This document shows, piece by piece, positions 1 through 6,130 of a DNA stretch of 9,854 nucleotides (positions within the stretch are counted from its first letter, which is position 1; every line of letters starts with the position of its first letter). The position numbers were made by a program, and so were the translations under genes. Origin of the DNA: Deltaproteobacteria bacterium RBG_16_54_11 (lineage in GTDB: Bacteria; Desulfobacterota; B13-G15; RBG-16-54-18); the NCBI GenBank assembly GCA_001797905.1, contig MGQS01000091.1, positions 18,765 to 28,618 of the forward strand, in the 5' to 3' direction. Below the pieces are notes generated by a model. That model was given only the letters and a program-made list of their open reading frames with translations, was not told the origin of the DNA and ran no database searches.

Positions 1-1
1 G

Positions 2-967
2 CAGGGGTTAAAGGAGATCGAGAGGCAGGAGGCGAGGATCCATCGCCGTCATATGCGGAGCAGGACGAAGAGGTGCCTCAAAAACAGCAGTGGTTTTTTC
101 GTTGTCAAGGAGGATAACCGGCGGATATGCGGCAGGAGGGGATGGAAGACCCACCAATTGCTGAAGATAGTAACGAAACACAAGGATATCGTGGCCAAGG
201 GTAAGGAGGGCTTGATCAAAGCAGACCGCCGCACAGCCATCACCCTTTTTAACTATAAGGACACCAGGTTGTGCGTGAAGGAGTATCGTTATCCAGGGCC
301 GTGGCAGCCATGGAAAGAGCTCTTCAGGAGATCGAAGGCCCGCAGGGGATGGCTGATGGGCAATGGCTTGGTGGTCCGGGGTGTTGCGGGTATCATCCCC
401 CAGGCCCTTTTGGAGCGCAGCAGAAGGGGGCTGTTACAAGAGGCCTTTCTCATCATGGAATCCCCGCCTGGTTATGTTGAGCTTGATTGCTATATGGTGA
501 AGACCTTCGGAGCTCAAAAAGATGATACCCGAAGAGAGGCCTTCCTCGATGCCTTTGCCGGTTTTATGGCCCATCTCTATCTTCAGGGCATCACCCATAG
601 AGACCTCAAGACCTGCAACATCATGGTGCAAGAAGTTGAGGATAAGTGGAATTTCGGCTTGGTCGACATGGATGATGTCCGGTTGGACAAAAAAGTCCGG
701 CACAACGGGTTCCTGAAGGAATTGATTCAATTACATACATCCACCCCCCTCTTTATCGGGATGGACGACCGGATCACGTTCCTGATCCGGTATCTCCGGT
801 TGATCAAGAGGGACGACATACGGGATATAGTTACAAGGGTGATCAAAGGCAGCAGAGGGAGGCGATTGGTCTATGTCGCCCCAGAGGGGGATGTGATCAT
901 TGATGTCGATTGGGAAGGGTTATGCGGGCCGGATTCCCGGCTCGCTCTAACGAAAGAGGATGTCTGA
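2..967 (+). CDS. LPS kinase (Kdo/WaaP)-like protein, 5' end outside window
   Basis: Seen: the frame is open to the left edge. The first ATG (53) has no well-placed ribosome binding site, and the residues before it (KEIERQEARIHRRH) look like normal coding sequence, so I treat the gene as 5'-truncated. Counting from that ATG, an N-lobe lysine lies in VKEY (K76), the catalytic loop is HRDLKTCN (H182, D184, N189) and the metal-binding element is VDMDD (about D205-D208), the equivalent of DFG. Known: this pattern is typical of the lipopolysaccharide kinase/InaA families, which phosphorylate Kdo or heptose in the LPS core at the cytoplasmic face of the inner membrane. Inference: the true substrate is unknown, as no LPS biosynthesis gene is visible beside it. 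Codons near 50-140 are rich in Arg/Lys, as in other members. The TGA overlaps the convergent ArsA-like gene by 21 bp. Confidence 0.72.
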   Translation, partial: QGLKEIERQEARIHRRHMRSRTKRCLKNSSGFFVVKEDNRRICGRRGWKTHQLLKIVTKHKDIVAKGKEGLIKADRRTAITLFNYKDTRLCVKEYRYPGPWQPWKELFRRSKARRGWLMGNGLVVRGVAGIIPQALLERSRRGLLQEAFLIMESPPGYVELDCYMVKTFGAQKDDTRREAFLDAFAGFMAHLYLQGITHRDLKTCNIMVQEVEDKWNFGLVDMDDVRLDKKVRHNGFLKELIQLHTSTPLFIGMDDRITFLIRYLRLIKRDDIRDIVTRVIKGSRGRRLVYVAPEGDVIIDVDWEGLCGPDSRLALTKEDV

Positions 968-1912
968 GGCCTTTTTTATCCTCTCGGTTCCTTTGATCTC
1001 ATAGGGAAAAAGGGGAAGAAGGGTCAGGTGGAGACGCTCGCCATATTCTTCGGTGAGCAAGCGGATATAGTGGGCTTGCATCTCCTTCCTGGCTTGGTGA
1101 AAGGCGCAATCCGCTTGCTCGATGCAATGGTTGATGATCAGATGGTGGACAGGGAGCCCGTGGGCGTCGAAGTCCTGGATGATACGCTCCGTTTGTTTGA
1201 CCCCCAGGGCCTCGGGGATGGTGACCACGATGTATTCCGTGAGGCGCTCATCTCTGATAAAGGCGGCTATTTCATTGGAGAGCGCCTGCCATCCCGAGAT
1301 GATTTCCAGGAAAGATTTCTTGCCCTTCTTTAATTTTACCGCGTCCCGCGCCCGCTCCAGGTAACTGTAGAGGTTGAGATAGAATTTCGTCGCCCCCTCC
1401 AGGTGTCGCAGGAAGATCTCGGGGAGGTGCAGCAAGCGCAGGGTGTGTCCTGCCGGTGCGGTGTCCCATACCACGAGATCGTATTTCCCCTCCCGCACCA
1501 ATTCCATGATGAAATAGAGCATGTACTCCTCTTCTATCCCGGGCGCGCTCCCCACATAGTCCAGGACGAAGTCATAATCAAGGTCGGCAAAAGAAGATAC
1601 CACGTCATAGATCTCACGGCCGAACCGGTCCTTCCACTTTTCCCGGACGATCTCGGCGGAGATCTCCAGGGCGGTGAGATTGGTGCAATGCGGGATGGGC
1701 GTCTCTCGGGGGCCGACGGTGATCTCAAAGATATCCGAGAGGGATGGCGTGGGATCGCTGGACAAAATGAGCGTTCTCTTCCCTGATTCGGCCATGTGCA
1801 AGGCGATGGCTGCCGCACAAGTGGTTTTCCCCACTCCCCCCTTGCCCCCCACCAGAATCAGTTGTTTCGACCCTTTCTCCAGATCGGAGAGTGCATTCTT
1901 CTGAGCGCTCAT
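947..1912 (-). CDS. ArsA/GET3-family P-loop ATPase, single domain
   Basis: Seen: a 321-aa protein with the deviant Walker A GGKGGVGKTT (residues 22-31), a switch I-like SSDPTPSLSD (51-60) and a switch II-like DTAPAGHT (150-157). These are the defining motifs of the ArsA_ATPase family. It is a single ATPase half, like GET3 and many bacterial ArsA homologues, rather than the 580-aa duplicated ArsA of plasmids. There is no ArsB, ArsD or ArsR nearby, so a role in arsenite efflux is not supported; bacterial homologues of this size have unclear roles. Residues 263-272 contain C263, C269 and H272: where GET3 proteins have C-x-x-C, this one has C269-A-F-H272. Start: ATG at 1912 has GAGG 8 nt upstream. 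It is the last gene of the minus-strand run, 47 nt after the PHP gene, and its 3' end overlaps the convergent kinase gene. Confidence 0.88.
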   Translation of the reverse strand: MSAQKNALSDLEKGSKQLILVGGKGGVGKTTCAAAIALHMAESGKRTLILSSDPTPSLSDIFEITVGPRETPIPHCTNLTALEISAEIVREKWKDRFGREIYDVVSSFADLDYDFVLDYVGSAPGIEEEYMLYFIMELVREGKYDLVVWDTAPAGHTLRLLHLPEIFLRHLEGATKFYLNLYSYLERARDAVKLKKGKKSFLEIISGWQALSNEIAAFIRDERLTEYIVVTIPEALGVKQTERIIQDFDAHGLPVHHLIINHCIEQADCAFHQARKEMQAHYIRLLTEEYGERLHLTLLPLFPYEIKGTERIKKASDILFR

Positions 1913-1959
1913 CTCGGCATCCTCTTGTTCTTAGTTCCCCCCTCTCAGGGTATGAGAAA

Positions 1960-2835
1960 CTATAGACCTTTGAGCCGCTGCTCCCTCCTGGCTTTGATCG
2001 CTTCTACGAGGCTATACGTCAGCTCCCTATCCCCATAGCCCTCACCGAGGTCCGCTTCATCCTTGTTGAAACCGTGAAAATCGCTCCCCCCTGAGATGAC
2101 GAGCCCATATTTTTGTGCCACGTCTCGGTACAACTTCCTCTGCCCGTCCGAGTGCTCCGGGTAGTATACCTCTATCCCGTCTAACCCCTCTCTTTTTAGT
2201 TCACCGATGAAGGCATCGAAATCCGCCGGCTGGGGTTGTTTGAGGGTGAACGGATGAGCCAAAACCGTTATCCCTCCTGCCTTTCTGATGAAGTGCATGG
2301 CCTCTTCAGGGGAGAATCTAAACTTCTCCACATAGGCGGGTCTTCCCTTGCCCAGGTAGCGATCAAAGGCATCCTGGATGTTCTGCGCGTAGCCCTTTTG
2401 CACCATAGCGTAGGCAAAGTGAGGGCGTCCTATCTGCCCATGCTCCGGGGCCTCTTTCACCTCCGAAAGTTCTATGGGGATTCCGAGTCCACGGAGCTTC
2501 TCGACTATCGCAAGGTTTCGTTCCATCCGGGCCTGCTGGAGGACCATGAGTTTATCCGCCAGCTCCGAACAGGCGGGATCTATATAGTATCCCAGCAGGT
2601 GCATGGTCCCCCTGGGCGCATCCGCGCTCAGCTCCACGCCGGGGATCACCTCCAAACCGACTTTGTCCCCCTCATGCATCCCCTCCTGTAGGCCCTCTAT
2701 GGTGTCATGGTCGGTAATGGCTATGACCCGCAGCCCCTTTCCCTTGGCGTATCTGACTATCTCGGCAGGGCTCATGGTCCCATCGGAGGCGGTGGTGTGG
2801 AGGTGGAGATCGAATACCCTCACAGATTCAGCCAT
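1960..2835 (-). CDS. PHP-domain metal-dependent phosphoesterase (TrpH/RNase AM-like)
   Basis: Seen: 291 aa with the full set of PHP metal ligands in order: HLH (H11, H13), D18, DHD (42-44), E68, H79, GRPH (H139), H194 in LAHP, and SDFHG (D252, H254). An inserted helical segment lies between about 90 and 180. Known: this architecture matches the YciV/TrpH group, which includes E. coli RNase AM and 3',5'-nucleoside bisphosphate phosphatases; these are cytoplasmic trinuclear metal enzymes acting on short RNA ends or pAp-like nucleotides. Which substrate applies here cannot be told from sequence. Start: ATG at 2835, with GGGAGGT about 8 nt upstream, is preferred to an in-frame start at 3021, because the longer N-terminus only mirrors the upstream protease gene and lacks PHP features. 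The gene overlaps the protease gene by 16 bp, which suggests translational coupling. Confidence 0.9.
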   Translation of the reverse strand: MAESVRVFDLHLHTTASDGTMSPAEIVRYAKGKGLRVIAITDHDTIEGLQEGMHEGDKVGLEVIPGVELSADAPRGTMHLLGYYIDPACSELADKLMVLQQARMERNLAIVEKLRGLGIPIELSEVKEAPEHGQIGRPHFAYAMVQKGYAQNIQDAFDRYLGKGRPAYVEKFRFSPEEAMHFIRKAGGITVLAHPFTLKQPQPADFDAFIGELKREGLDGIEVYYPEHSDGQRKLYRDVAQKYGLVISGGSDFHGFNKDEADLGEGYGDRELTYSLVEAIKARREQRLKGL

Positions 2836-3647
2836 GAATGTAAGACCTCCCTGAGTCCCACAGCGAGGGTGGGGAAGGGGATCGGGGTGAAGGCGGAAAA
2901 GAAGATGGCAAAGGCGAACCCCCCGATGACCTTTCTGCGCCAATCCAGAGGGGTACGGTCGTCGAGAGGAGGGGGATGTTTGTAGCCGATGAAAAGCAGG
3001 ATGATCACCAACAAGAGCCATCCGAGGTTATAAATGAGACAGATAAGGGTGATCGCCAACAGGGTAAGGCGGAAGATGATCTTGCTGTGTCGCCCGAACA
3101 GGGCGTAGATGATGTGCCCTCCGTCGAGCTGCCCCGTAGGTAAGAGGTTGAGGGAGGTGATAAAGAGCCCCACCCATCCGGCATAGGCGATGGGATGCAA
3201 GACGACATCGGTGCCTGGCGGGAGATCCCCCAGCACTATCCGCTGCAGGAGCGATAACAGGGGAGAATTGCCCAAAGACGTCGTTTGATCGGGGAGCTTT
3301 GCTACATCCGTCACCTCCGAAAGCAGGAACCCAACCACTACCGCAGGAATGGCAAGCGCGAGACCGCACAGGGGTCCCCAAGACCCGATGTCGAAGAGGG
3401 CCTTCCGATTGGGTATGGGGCCCTTGCTTCTTATAATCGCCCCGAGGGTGCCAAAGGGGGGGAGGGGAAAGGGGATAAAATAGGGGAGCGAGGAGGGCAC
3501 CCCGTATTTGCGGCTCGCCAGATAGTGCCCCGCCTCATGGGCCACGAGGATGGAGAGGATGGCCACGGAGTAGATGAAGCCGCCGACGAGGAAGGTAGAG
3601 AGGACGGTCAACAGAAAGAGCACCGCATTTGGCGCATAAGATCTCAT
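2820..3647 (-). CDS. Site-2-type M50 membrane metalloprotease
   Basis: Seen: 275 aa, strongly hydrophobic, with a zinc site HEAGH (H37, E38, H41) in one membrane segment and NLLPTGQLDGGH (N167 to H178, third ligand D175) in another. Other likely membrane segments lie near 8-35, 95-110, 155-172, 192-222 and 242-260. There is no PDZ domain and no CBS domain between the halves. Known: this is the compact S2P subgroup also found in cyanobacteria and plant chloroplasts (EGY-like). Such enzymes cut substrates within the membrane, often to release anti-sigma factors, but no anti-sigma or sigma gene is present here, so the target is unknown. Start: the only credible one is ATG 3647, since an in-frame stop lies 15 nt upstream. 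Its ribosome binding site is poor; translation may depend on coupling to the small gene ending 15 nt before it. Confidence 0.88.
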   Translation of the reverse strand: MRSYAPNAVLFLLTVLSTFLVGGFIYSVAILSILVAHEAGHYLASRKYGVPSSLPYFIPFPLPPFGTLGAIIRSKGPIPNRKALFDIGSWGPLCGLALAIPAVVVGFLLSEVTDVAKLPDQTTSLGNSPLLSLLQRIVLGDLPPGTDVVLHPIAYAGWVGLFITSLNLLPTGQLDGGHIIYALFGRHSKIIFRLTLLAITLICLIYNLGWLLLVIILLFIGYKHPPPLDDRTPLDWRRKVIGGFAFAIFFSAFTPIPFPTLAVGLREVLHSWLNL

Positions 3648-3662
3648 GGAAGCTTGATTGAA

Positions 3663-3752
3663 TTACTTCCTCTTGTGGCGGTCTCTGGCAAGCTGCTTTT
3701 TATGTTTGTGCTTTCTCATCTTTTTTCGTCTCTTTTTTATGACACTTCCCAT
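3663..3752 (-). CDS. bS22/mS38-like (AURKAIP1/COX24 family) small ribosomal protein
   Basis: Seen: a 29-aa, extremely basic ORF beginning MGSVIKKRRKKMRKHKHKK and ending RHKRK. There are no acidic residues except one Asp. GGAG lies 7 nt before the ATG, inside the 3' end of cutA. Known: the MGSVIKKRRK(R/K)M start is the signature of the bacterial AURKAIP1/COX24-domain proteins, whose mycobacterial member is small-subunit ribosomal protein bS22 and whose mitochondrial counterpart is mS38. These bind rRNA near the decoding region of the small subunit. The length (about 30 residues) fits the family. Neighbours: 2 nt after the cutA stop and 15 nt before the protease start, so it is almost certainly co-transcribed and coupled. 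Short genes of this size are often missed by automatic annotation. Ribosome association here is inferred from family membership. Confidence 0.87.
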   Translation of the reverse strand: MGSVIKKRRKKMRKHKHKKQLARDRHKRK

Positions 3753-3754
3753 AG

Positions 3755-4084
3755 TCAATCTCCTTTAGTGGTTACTGATTCTATCCATTGCAGATAGGCC
3801 GAATCACCCCTGTCCAGTTTTATGGCCGTGATCTCCGGGACCTCATAGCTATGGAGCTCTTTGACCCGGCTCCTGATCCTCTCGAAGAGATCCTCGCGGC
3901 TCTTGATGATGATGAGCGTTTCTCTCTCGTCCCGGACCTCTCCCTTCCATTGGTAGATGGAGCGGATCTGAGGTATGATGTTTGCGCAGGCGGCCAGCCC
4001 TTCCTCCACCAGGGTCCTGCCTATCGAAGCGGCCTCCTGCTCAGAGGCAGCGGTAACGAAGACGATCACGAATCCCTCTGCCAC
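3755..4084 (-). CDS. cutA: Divalent-cation tolerance protein CutA
   Basis: Seen: about 109 aa, covering the whole CutA1 fold: an N-terminal strand VIVFVTA, the segment EQEAASIGRTLVEEGLAACANII, SIYQWKGEV, ETLIIIKS, and the C-terminal YEVPEITAI...YLQWI. Known: CutA1 proteins are very stable trimers of ferredoxin-like subunits, linked to copper and other divalent-ion tolerance in E. coli, although the molecular function is still debated. Start: I chose GTG at 4084 because GAGGA sits 6 nt upstream. An upstream in-frame TTG (4096) would add four residues but has no ribosome binding site. It is the first gene of the minus-strand run. A small stem (CCGAT/ATCGG, 4104-4119) lies in its leader. No metal exporter or metal regulator is adjacent. 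Confidence 0.93.
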   Translation of the reverse strand: MAEGFVIVFVTAASEQEAASIGRTLVEEGLAACANIIPQIRSIYQWKGEVRDERETLIIIKSREDLFERIRSRVKELHSYEVPEITAIKLDRGDSAYLQWIESVTTKGD

Positions 4085-4150
4085 TGTCTTCCTCAATCAA
4101 GACCCGATGAAAAAATCGGCATCCTGAGTCAAGCTAAGAAGGGGAATGCT

Positions 4151-4182
4151 TTGATAACCCATATATTTCATGATACCATGAA
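4151..4182. promoter_or_regulatory. Divergent promoter region with 16-bp palindrome
   Basis: The stretch between cutA and the iron-sulfur gene must carry promoters for both directions. Seen: an exact inverted repeat TTCATG-ATAC-CATGAA at 4167-4182. On the + strand TTGATA (4151-4156) and TACCAT (4174-4179) are 17 nt apart and could serve the iron-sulfur gene. On the - strand TATCAT, within the palindrome, could be a -10 for cutA, but its -35 is poor. A factor bound to the palindrome would cover both start regions. This is inference from spacing; no regulator gene is adjacent to identify a binder. Confidence 0.35.
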
Positions 4183-4225
4183 CTATTCGCAAAGAAGAAG
4201 AATAAAAACCTACATTAACGGGAGG

Positions 4226-4272
4226 AGCTTGTCAAGGGAAACTCCCTTGGCAGGAGGGTGCAAGCTGCCCTC
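4226..4272 (+). other. Structured leader with competing stems before the Fe-S gene
   Basis: Seen: within 47 nt there is a perfect 7-bp hairpin CAAGGGA-AAC-TCCCTTG (4233-4249), an outer pairing AGCTTG/CAAGCT (4226-4231 with 4261-4266) that encloses it, and two alternatives that compete with the outer pairing: GGCAG/CTGCC (4249-4253 with 4265-4269) and GAGGG/CCCTC (4254-4258 with 4268-4272). It lies 42 nt before the proposed TTG start. The arrangement would suit an RNA that switches between folds. I do not recognise a known riboswitch class, and there is no run of T after any stem to make it a terminator. A chance fold in GC-rich DNA remains possible. Confidence 0.35.
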
Positions 4273-4297
4273 GACAGCATAGAGACCTCACACGTTT

Positions 4298-4316
4298 CCA
4301 GGGGGATACTGGGTTG
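4298..4316 (+). promoter_or_regulatory. Ribosome binding site in a small hairpin loop, TTG start
   Basis: GGGGG (4301-4305) lies 8 nt before the TTG at 4314 and decides the start of the iron-sulfur gene. CCAG (4298-4301) and CTGG (4309-4312) can pair and put most of this site in a 7-nt loop. The nearest ATG (4332) has no ribosome binding site. The four-pair stem is short, so its effect on translation is speculative. Confidence 0.4.
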
Positions 4317-5618
4317 GCACGGAACAAAAAGATGAAGCTGGTGCATTTGACAAAATTTCAAGACAAGGTCTTGCAGTGTATGAAGTGCGGCTTCTGTATG
4401 TACTTCTGCCCCGTCTACCGGGAGATCCGTACCGAGCCCATCGTGGCCCGGGGGAGGAATGTCCTCGCCATGGAGCTCCTGGAGGGGGCCCCATTTGATT
4501 GGAAGCACTTGGAAGAACGCTACAGTAAGTGCCTCATGTGCAATCGGTGCGCCCAATTCTGCCCTGCCAAGGTAGAGGTAGCTGCCATCACCCTGGCGGC
4601 CAGGGGTGATATCGTCGCCAACACAGGGCTCCCCTTTGCCGAGAAGATGGTTTTTGCGCGCATGCTGAAGCAAAGAAAGCTCTTCGGCACGGTGTTGAAA
4701 CTCGCCTCAAAGCTGCAGCGATTTCTTCCCAGAACCGAAGGGAAGATCCGCCACCTCCCCCTCTTCCTTTCCGCTCTGGGAAAAGGGAGACAGATCCCGG
4801 AGATCGCCCGTAGATTCCTGCGGGATGAACTGCCCGAGGTGATCCCTCCTCCCCCAGGGGTAAAAAAGCGCATGAGGGTCGCCTTTTTTGCCGGATGCGC
4901 GACAGACTTCATATTCCCCGAGGTGGGGCGGATGACCATAGCCTTTCTCACCCGGCAGGGGGTGGAGGTGCTCTTTCCAAAGGGACAGGGATGCTGCGGG
5001 ATGCCGGTATTCGGCAGCGGCGATTTCGTTACTGCCAGGGGAATGGCCGACGGCAATATTGCGGTTTTTTCAGAACTGGAAGGAGTGGATTACATCGTGA
5101 CCTCCTGCGCCACGTGCGGGTCGGCCCTCAAGGAAGGATATAGGACATTCTTGGCCGACACTAAGGATAGGGAAAAGCGCTATGCGCGGTTCAGCGCTCT
5201 GGTGAAGGACATCAACGAATTTATCGTCGACATACTCAAGCCGCCCCCTGAGGCGCTCAAGACAGCCTTGCCCAAGGGGACCAAGGTCACCTATCACGAT
5301 CCCTGCCACCTCGTGAGATATCAAAAGATCTCGGAGCAGCCCCGGGCGATCATTAGGTCCATAGCAGGGCTGGAGCTGGTGGAAATGAAAGAACCGGATC
5401 GATGTTGCGGCATGGGCGGATCTTTCAACGTCCGATATTATGACCTCTCCAAGCAGATAGCCGCGCACAAGATGAGCGCCATCGCCGATACCGGCGCGGA
5501 CATCGTGGCGACGGCCTGTCCCGGTTGCATGATCCAGTTGATCGACAATACCGTTCAGAAGAAGATGCCCCAGCGGGTGATGCACGTGATAGAGCTGTTG
5601 AGTTTTGACAAAGCGTAG
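4314..5618 (+). CDS. Fe-S oxidoreductase subunit with two CCG domains (GlcF/HdrD-like)
   Basis: Seen: 434 aa with two 4Fe-4S motifs, C22-C25-C28-C32-P and C73-C76-C79-C83-P, followed by two CCG (DUF224-type) domains. The first has C195, CCG at 227-228 and C265/C268 (CATC); the second has C331 (DPCH), CCG at 364-365 and C402/C405 (CPGC). Known: this order is shared by GlcF, LldE-type lactate-utilisation and HdrD-like heterodisulfide reductase subunits, cytoplasmic or membrane-associated proteins that pass electrons between an FAD-linked dehydrogenase or another donor and a quinone or disulfide. All expected cysteines are present. No FAD-binding partner (GlcD/LldD-like), cytochrome b or HdrA/HdrB gene is in the window, so the partner and substrate are unknown. 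Start TTG 4314 was chosen for its ribosome binding site. It appears monocistronic and ends 4 nt from a convergent gene. Confidence 0.85.
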   Translation: MARNKKMKLVHLTKFQDKVLQCMKCGFCMYFCPVYREIRTEPIVARGRNVLAMELLEGAPFDWKHLEERYSKCLMCNRCAQFCPAKVEVAAITLAARGDIVANTGLPFAEKMVFARMLKQRKLFGTVLKLASKLQRFLPRTEGKIRHLPLFLSALGKGRQIPEIARRFLRDELPEVIPPPPGVKKRMRVAFFAGCATDFIFPEVGRMTIAFLTRQGVEVLFPKGQGCCGMPVFGSGDFVTARGMADGNIAVFSELEGVDYIVTSCATCGSALKEGYRTFLADTKDREKRYARFSALVKDINEFIVDILKPPPEALKTALPKGTKVTYHDPCHLVRYQKISEQPRAIIRSIAGLELVEMKEPDRCCGMGGSFNVRYYDLSKQIAAHKMSAIADTGADIVATACPGCMIQLIDNTVQKKMPQRVMHVIELLSFDKA

Positions 5619-5622
5619 GATT

Positions 5623-5898
5623 TTATGAAGGGGAGTTTTCCTCGATCTCCCCTGATAGTTCCTTGTCCTTCAAGCCCTGGCGTAACTCAGCGATGATGGC
5701 GCCGGCCTTCTCTTCCAACTCTTCAGGCACCATGATCGCCCCCCACCCCTTTTGGGGGATGAAGATCCCATCGTAGGCGGTGTCGTGATAGGAACGGATC
5801 AGACAGGGTATTCCCTCCTGTTGTAAGGTCTGGCTGATGAGATCGGCCTCGAACCTATTGTCCGCCACCGTGACCTTTTTAAAGTTCTCTCCCCTCAT
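5623..5898 (-). CDS. DUF2007-like small protein
   Basis: Seen: 91 aa, with the pattern VTVADNRFEADLISQTLQQ, then EGIPCLIRS, then IMVPEELEEKAGAIIAEL, and a short acidic tail. Known: this strand-helix-strand layout (a value, an FEA motif, a GIP motif, then a V-P-E-E and helix) matches the DUF2007 'putative signal transducing protein' family, whose function has not been established; members are small cytoplasmic ferredoxin-like folds. Start: ATG 5898 is preferred because GGGAG lies about 4 nt upstream and a good promoter lies directly before it. Longer in-frame starts (5934, 6009, 6072) exist, but the extra sequence runs over that promoter and, for the longest, into the GC-rich repeat, and does not resemble the family. 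It converges on the iron-sulfur gene with a 4-nt gap; there is no sign of an operon. Confidence 0.68.
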   Translation of the reverse strand: MRGENFKKVTVADNRFEADLISQTLQQEGIPCLIRSYHDTAYDGIFIPQKGWGAIMVPEELEEKAGAIIAELRQGLKDKELSGEIEENSPS

Positions 5899-5916
5899 GG
5901 TCTCCCTTTTTCTGGG

Positions 5917-5946
5917 ATGATACCATCGGATCATCCCTCCCGTCAA
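5917..5946 (-). promoter_or_regulatory. Sigma-70-like promoter of the DUF2007-like gene
   Basis: On the minus strand TTGACG (5941-5946) and TATCAT (5917-5922) are 18 nt apart; each matches the sigma-70 consensus at five of six positions. Transcription would begin about 5-10 nt before GGGAG, giving a short leader before the ATG at 5898. This supports that start over the longer in-frame alternatives. No experimental support is available from sequence alone. Confidence 0.55.
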
Positions 5947-6012
5947 CACCGCCTCCTCCTGACTCTCTATCACTTTTATCCCGGCTGCCCACACCCTCTT
6001 CTTAAGCATTAT

Positions 6013-6060
6013 AAACCCTTTCTTCCTCTCCCCCCGCCACGGGTGGGGGAGAGGGGGTTT
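6013..6060. repeat. GC-rich hairpin (REP-like palindrome)
   Basis: Seen: a perfect 10-bp stem CCTCTCCCCC / GGGGGAGAGG (6025-6034 with 6045-6054) around a 10-nt loop CGCCACGGGT, and outside it AAACCC / GGGTTT (6013-6018 with 6055-6060), with a 6-nt bulge on the left side only. Known: C/T-rich palindromes of this look occur dispersed in many bacterial genomes between genes. Here it sits between two divergently transcribed genes, upstream of both, so it is not a terminator for either of them. Only one copy is visible in this window, so its repeated nature is inferred from type. Confidence 0.6.
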
Positions 6061-6130
6061 ACAAGTTTTCATCGTCTTGTTTTAATTGTCATTTCGGATA
6101 ACCCACCACGGCGGATTTTGAGGGAATAAG

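Noticed and set aside
1028..1786. Plus-strand ORFs of 80-127 codons across the ArsA-like gene
   Set aside because: They lie opposite a well-conserved gene, have no recognisable domain and no suitable ribosome binding sites.
947..1912. An arsenic resistance locus
   Set aside because: Only the ATPase resembles ArsA; there is no ArsB, ArsD, ArsR or ArsC gene, and the protein is a single-domain form common outside ars operons.
2836..3021. N-terminal extension of the PHP gene to an upstream start at 3021
   Set aside because: The extra 62 residues mirror the M50 protease coding region in another frame, lack any PHP feature, and the internal ATG at 2835 has a strong ribosome binding site.
4231..4320. 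A c-di-GMP-I (GEMM) or cobalamin riboswitch before the iron-sulfur gene
   Set aside because: Short strings such as GTGCAAGC and GGGTTGGC recall GEMM elements, but the order and pairing of the conserved parts do not fit, and the cobalamin box pattern is absent.
4170..5926. The 10-mer ATGATACCAT shared by the cutA leader (4170-4179) and the DUF2007-like promoter (5917-5926)
   Set aside because: In a window of this length many shared 10-mers are expected by chance, and the palindromic half at the first site is not repeated at the second.
5899..6072. N-terminal extension of the DUF2007-like gene to 6072, 6009 or 5934
   Set aside because: The stretch contains a good promoter for the shorter gene and, at the far end, part of the GC-rich palindrome; the added residues do not resemble the family. 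The 6009 start has a modest ribosome binding site, so it is not fully excluded.
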